From assembly GCA_032718475.1 (NCBI GenBank), contig JAUCBJ010005325.1, positions 1-20,314 on the forward strand: a stretch of DNA of 20,314 bases, written 5' to 3'. Source of the DNA: Nemertoderma westbladi. Its lineage: Eukaryota; Xenacoelomorpha; Nemertodermatida; Nemertodermatidae. The notes beneath the pieces were generated by a model that worked only from the letters and a program-made list of their open reading frames with translations, was not told where the DNA came from and made no database searches. Position 1 is the stretch's first letter. Every line of letters begins with the position of its first letter. Both the position numbers and the translations under genes were made by a program. Below are positions 16,741 through 20,314 of the stretch, in pieces.

Positions 16741-17653
16741 GGACCGAGCCAGTCCATTGTGCATTATGATACCGGTAAGATTAACAGGCTAGAAATAAAA
16801 TTTACTTCTAGACTGTTATATTGACAATTGATTCAACAGTTCAAGGATCTCCACAATGTCATAGTGTGATCACAGTGCACATTGTGGTCGTGAGAGGCTC
16901 AGGGCAGGATAGATGGCAGATGGGGGGCATCAACTACTGAGCTAGGCTGAGGCTGATAGGCCTAATCAAATAGGAATTTTAACCAGGGGGTGGAAAATCT
17001 CTGCTACACATCTGATTCTGGTTCTGTTCCCCCAGGTATCAATTATGGTGATATGCTGAATGAAGATATGATAAGAAATAAGACATTTTAACCATGTAAA
17101 ATGAAAACTGGCAAATGAGCAAAACAAGCAAAATTTTATGTTCATTTTCTGATTAGAATTAATTTCTTGGGTTGGTTGGCGCGCGCATGTGCATTAGCAC
17201 TGCCACTGATGCGCACCTGTCATACCAGAGCAAGCCTAGTGCTTGGTCATTCGCCCAGATACGCTTTTGAGTTTTGCAACTACTGCCAGTGCCAACCTGG
17301 GCAGTCAGCGAGTCAGGAGTCAAACTTTCGCATTATCATCCATGCATCTATAGCTGTCTAGAGCACTAGAGGTGACTGACAAGGCCTACCTTCTTTCATC
17401 ACTCATCCTATACCAGTCGGGGAGAAGTTCTGCATGTGGTTAGCAGGTTAGTGCAGTACCGCACACCGGTACTGCAGTAGTGCATAGTGGAAGGCAGCAA
17501 GGCAGGACCAGGAACAGAGGAAGGCCTACAGCTACCGGCAACCGGACTGCATGAAGCAGTGAAGTGAAGCTGTGAAGTGCCTAACCTGCAAAGTGTGAAG
17601 TGAAATGATGATCATATTTTAACAATACAATAACAACAATCAGCAATAATACT
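16741..17653. other. No gene recognised
   Basis: Mixed unique sequence. A 64-codon open frame at 17167-17361 has no motif. Short purine-rich repeats of GTGAAGTG occur at 17552-17605, and a GTGATCACAGTGCACATTGTG palindrome-like word lies near 16866-16886. TACCGGTA-type palindromes occur near 16770 and 17466. Confidence 0.5.
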
Positions 17654-17661
17654 GTAATAGC
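17654..17661. repeat. Left target-site duplication of the 2.07 kb hAT-like element
   Basis: GTAATAGC directly precedes CAGTGCCGG and is repeated exactly at 19736-19743. Confidence 0.9.
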
Positions 17662-19735
17662 CAGTGCCGGATTAACCTTAAGGCATATAAGTCACATGCC
17701 TTAGGGCCAGCCGAAAATCCGGGTCATTTTTTTTTTTGCGAGTCATTCCTGTGAAAAAAATATATTTATCTGAAAAGTCCGGAAACAGAGCAAGAAAGTG
17801 CATCTTTCGACTACTTTCTATCCTTAAATTTGTGATAGAAAGTGCAAAATTCTAGCTCAGTCGACCGACAGGTGCTGTGTTATTAGTTCGAGACCTGATT
17901 GATGGCAGGGAAATAATAAAACATGGGCAGTAAAATTTTAAAGTGCTAATTATGAACAATGGACAATTTAATTTTATTTATTTGTGGGGAATTATTTGTA
18001 GTTATATGCTCTTAAACTTTCTAGAACAACCAAATAATGACATACTGGAAATACTGTACATGGAATTCTATACTGTACATGTAATGCATGGAGATATGGT
18101 AGTGCGAAATTAATTTTTTTTTACCGGAAACTAGTTTTATAAATATAGGCCCTAATAGATAAAAAAAAAAAAGGATAAATTAGTTGTAGATAAAATAGTT
18201 GTTGATAAAAAAAAGAAATAATTCCAGAAATAATTTGTTGTCACTACTGTAATTTAATTTAACCGAAATTCAGATGTTCTGCCCTCATGTATTGAATTTT
18301 GCATGGCATTTTAGGTGCAATTCCTGCAAAACCTAAAATTCTCGGACAGCACAATTGAATTGGGGTAAATTAAAATTAGTGACAAAAAGTGCTTATTTCT
18401 GAGACTGTTCTCTTATCGAAGAACATTACTTTCTCAGCAAGTCCAAATCTAGATCAGAAATATTATGTCTTTGCACTAAGCCCACACTTTTGGTGTGTTA
18501 TTTTTCTCAGCAAGTCCTGTAAAGATAAGTACCCTGCGAAACCTACCCTACAGCAAATAAATAACACATTCCCACAATCCGATCAAAATTGTTAAATTCC
18601 TACAGGGGCTAGTCAGCCTTAAGGGGGCCAACTATAACCCCCACAGAAATGAAATTTTCGAAAATTTACACAATTTTTTGTAGTTTGATAGAAGGGCTTT
18701 CATAAGGTGATGTCGGTTTTCAACAGTGAATTATTTTTTGACCTCAAAACTGCTCTTTTCAACAACATAATATATTGCTGACATTTATGACTCTCTGTAT
18801 AAAAAACCTTTTTATCAGTTTGTCGATTTTGACTTTTTTCATTACTAAATTCCCTACTATATACTATTTTATTTTTTACTCAATTTTCATTCAACATACA
18901 AATTGGTCAGCAACTTTAGGACTACTATCGTTGGTTTTGTAAAACATGGCCATTTGGATCTTCTAGAACCGATTTTGTAACTGCTACACTTTGTCTATCA
19001 CAAAATATTTATTCTCAAAATATAGCCCGGAAATACTAAAACCCCCTAAAGTTTTCAAAAACAATAATTTTGTGCTAAAATTATCATAGAAGATAGCTCA
19101 CATTTTTAGGTCCATTTTACCAAAGTCTTGGACCAAGAACTTCAATGCAGGGTATTACAGATCCTTAAACATGTGCTAATTTACATATAAATGCCACAAA
19201 TTTATAGAATTTTTGAAAAAACCGACCTGCTCAAAAAGTGCCATATTTTTCGAACAAACGGTTTATGAAGCTACTGTAGCTATACTCAGTTTTAATAGTA
19301 TATAAAAGATCACAGATAATTGTATTAAAGTTTCAGAATAGTAGCTTTATAAATAAAACAAATAGATTTGGGGTAATGGTCCCATTAATATATTACAAAT
19401 TAAAGCTTGAGTAGTTCTACCAAAACCATTACACATTTTATAGCAAAGGTTTTATAGGCATAATATGCCGTTTAGTAATGTTAAAAATTCTTGATGAAAA
19501 CTATTTTTGCGAAGTACTTATTATTAAAGTAGGCCTACTTAGTACTTATTTGCACGCAGTCAGTCATCCAACGAAAATACTTTATATTTCCTTCGTTCGC
19601 AACATTTTCACAATTTCAGTTGTTTTTAGCAGCTTTTTCTTTTGAAAGGGTTTGCGGAAAAATATCAATTTTCGGGACATTTTTGGAAATTACTAAAATG
19701 TGCCTTAGGGCCACCAGAGCCTTATTCCGGCAATG
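17662..19735. mobile_element. Non-autonomous hAT-like element, 2074 bp
   Basis: The left end reads CAGTGCCGGATTAACC and the reverse complement of the right end reads CATTGCCGGAATAAGG, an imperfect inverted repeat that begins as hAT ends often do. A second shared block, GCCTTAGGGCC, occurs in inverted arrangement near both ends (about 17698 and 19702). The element is flanked by a perfect 8-bp duplication, GTAATAGC. Inside there is no transposase motif or long open frame; the interior is AT-rich with T- and A-runs (17727-17738, 18161-18172). It must have been moved by a transposase encoded elsewhere. Its ends differ from those of the hAT element at 4899-8956, so that enzyme is not an obvious partner. 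Confidence 0.85.
17853..17895 (+). promoter_or_regulatory. Possible RNA polymerase III A and B boxes (weak)
   Basis: TAGCTCAGTCG at 17853-17863 resembles a tRNA A box and AGTTCGAGACC at 17885-17895 a B box, in the right order. The 32-base spacing is shorter than in a normal tRNA gene and no cloverleaf can be drawn with confidence. It might be the relic of a tRNA-derived SINE head inside the hAT-like element. Confidence 0.25.
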
Positions 19736-19743
19736 GTAATAGC
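19736..19743. repeat. Right target-site duplication of the 2.07 kb hAT-like element
   Basis: GTAATAGC is identical to 17654-17661 and starts directly after the terminal GGCAATG. Confidence 0.9.
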
Positions 19744-20314
19744 CACCTACTGGTACTCAAATCTTTAATTGAATATATATCTTTAATTCCAACATTGGAC
19801 AATAAAACAGTAAATTAAATAATATATGTATTTTAGTAGCACATTAATATAGTAAAATTATTAATAAAGGTTAAAAGGGGTAATGCAAGGCGACTATTTA
19901 TATGAATATCTTTCTAATAAAATTAGACGTAGAGGCTTATATATTTCGTAGGTAATGGGCGGTCAAGATGCATCAGGAATAGCTCTATTTGTAGGTCTGA
20001 AAGGCTGGGTGGTACTTTCTGACACTGGGAATAGTGCGTCCTTTCTGCGGCTGTATTGCCACAGAGCCAGCAATGACAGCTATCTGAAGCTTTCCAGCAG
20101 TTCACATGCGCGCAGTATTGTTGATGGCACCCATTGGAGATCAGCATTGCACCAGCCCGTCGACGGAAGCCTGTTATGTTATCTAGAACAACGGTAGTTT
20201 CCTGATAGTCTGAACCATCGACTGCGTTTAGGATGGCGGTTGTCAATGAAAATTTAGAAAGGCCACACCATAGTTTCCAAAAGAAGCCCCGTACGCAGTG
20301 TACAATGTACATGT
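19744..20314. other. Unassigned right edge; GC-richer block from about 19950
   Basis: Bases 19744-19950 are AT-rich without a gene. From about 19950 base composition is more balanced, and open frames occur on both strands: 129 codons on the minus strand (19923-20312) and 80 on the plus strand (19955-20197). The minus-strand product is cysteine- and histidine-rich near ASDSCHCWLCGNTAAERTHY, but the spacing matches no zinc finger I know. It may be the end of another repeat running out of the window. Confidence 0.4.

Noticed and set aside
17167-17361. 64-codon plus-strand open frame
   Set aside because: No recognisable domain and no supporting neighbours; expected by chance in a GC-richer stretch.
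17840-17910. A tRNA gene
   Set aside because: A-box and B-box resemblances are present, but spacing is too short and no acceptor stem or anticodon arm forms.

Overview
The window looks like metazoan, probably invertebrate, intergenic DNA packed with decayed and nested transposable elements. The reasons are long AT-rich non-coding tracts, several eukaryote-specific transposon families, a vertebrate-style polyadenylation hexamer after the one intact gene, and no operon-like gene packing. I see no convincing host gene, rRNA, tRNA or CRISPR. Palindromic words such as TACCGGTA, GTACTGTAC and AGGCCT recur across the window, but I cannot name the species from them.

Layout. A non-LTR retrotransposon (LINE) on the minus strand is cut in two. 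The N-terminal half of its endonuclease lies at 9574-10335 and the C-terminal half plus linker at 475-1276. The 8.3 kb between them (1277-9570) is inserted material. It contains a decayed plus-strand EnSpm/CACTA-like element: a BEN-like accessory fragment at 2903-3380 and a Tnp2-type transposase fragment at 3381-4898. That transposase is itself split by a complete 4.06 kb hAT element (4899-8956), which encodes an open 842-residue transposase and is flanked by an 8-bp direct repeat. The transposase frame resumes after the hAT element and stops at 8986. The block also holds a 99-bp tandem repeat (1319-1597), a degenerate palindromic minisatellite (2045-2735), and a two-armed array of CACCCGGGTG palindromes with 22-bp phasing (9176-9547).

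Further right are a short transposon-related coding fragment (10798-11033), a small inverted-repeat block (about 11176-11440), and a second, more complete but broken EnSpm-like copy on the minus strand (about 11908-16740). This copy has the same order, BEN-like ORF then Tnp2 transposase, and is interrupted by a foldback repeat (about 12926-13845). At 17662-19735 is a non-autonomous hAT-like element with a perfect 8-bp target-site duplication. The last 570 bases could not be assigned.

How the parts relate: the order of events is readable as LINE first, EnSpm-like block into the LINE, then hAT into the EnSpm transposase. The hAT transposase is the only gene with an undamaged reading frame. The two EnSpm-like copies were identified by comparing them with each other and with remembered family motifs; no database search was possible.
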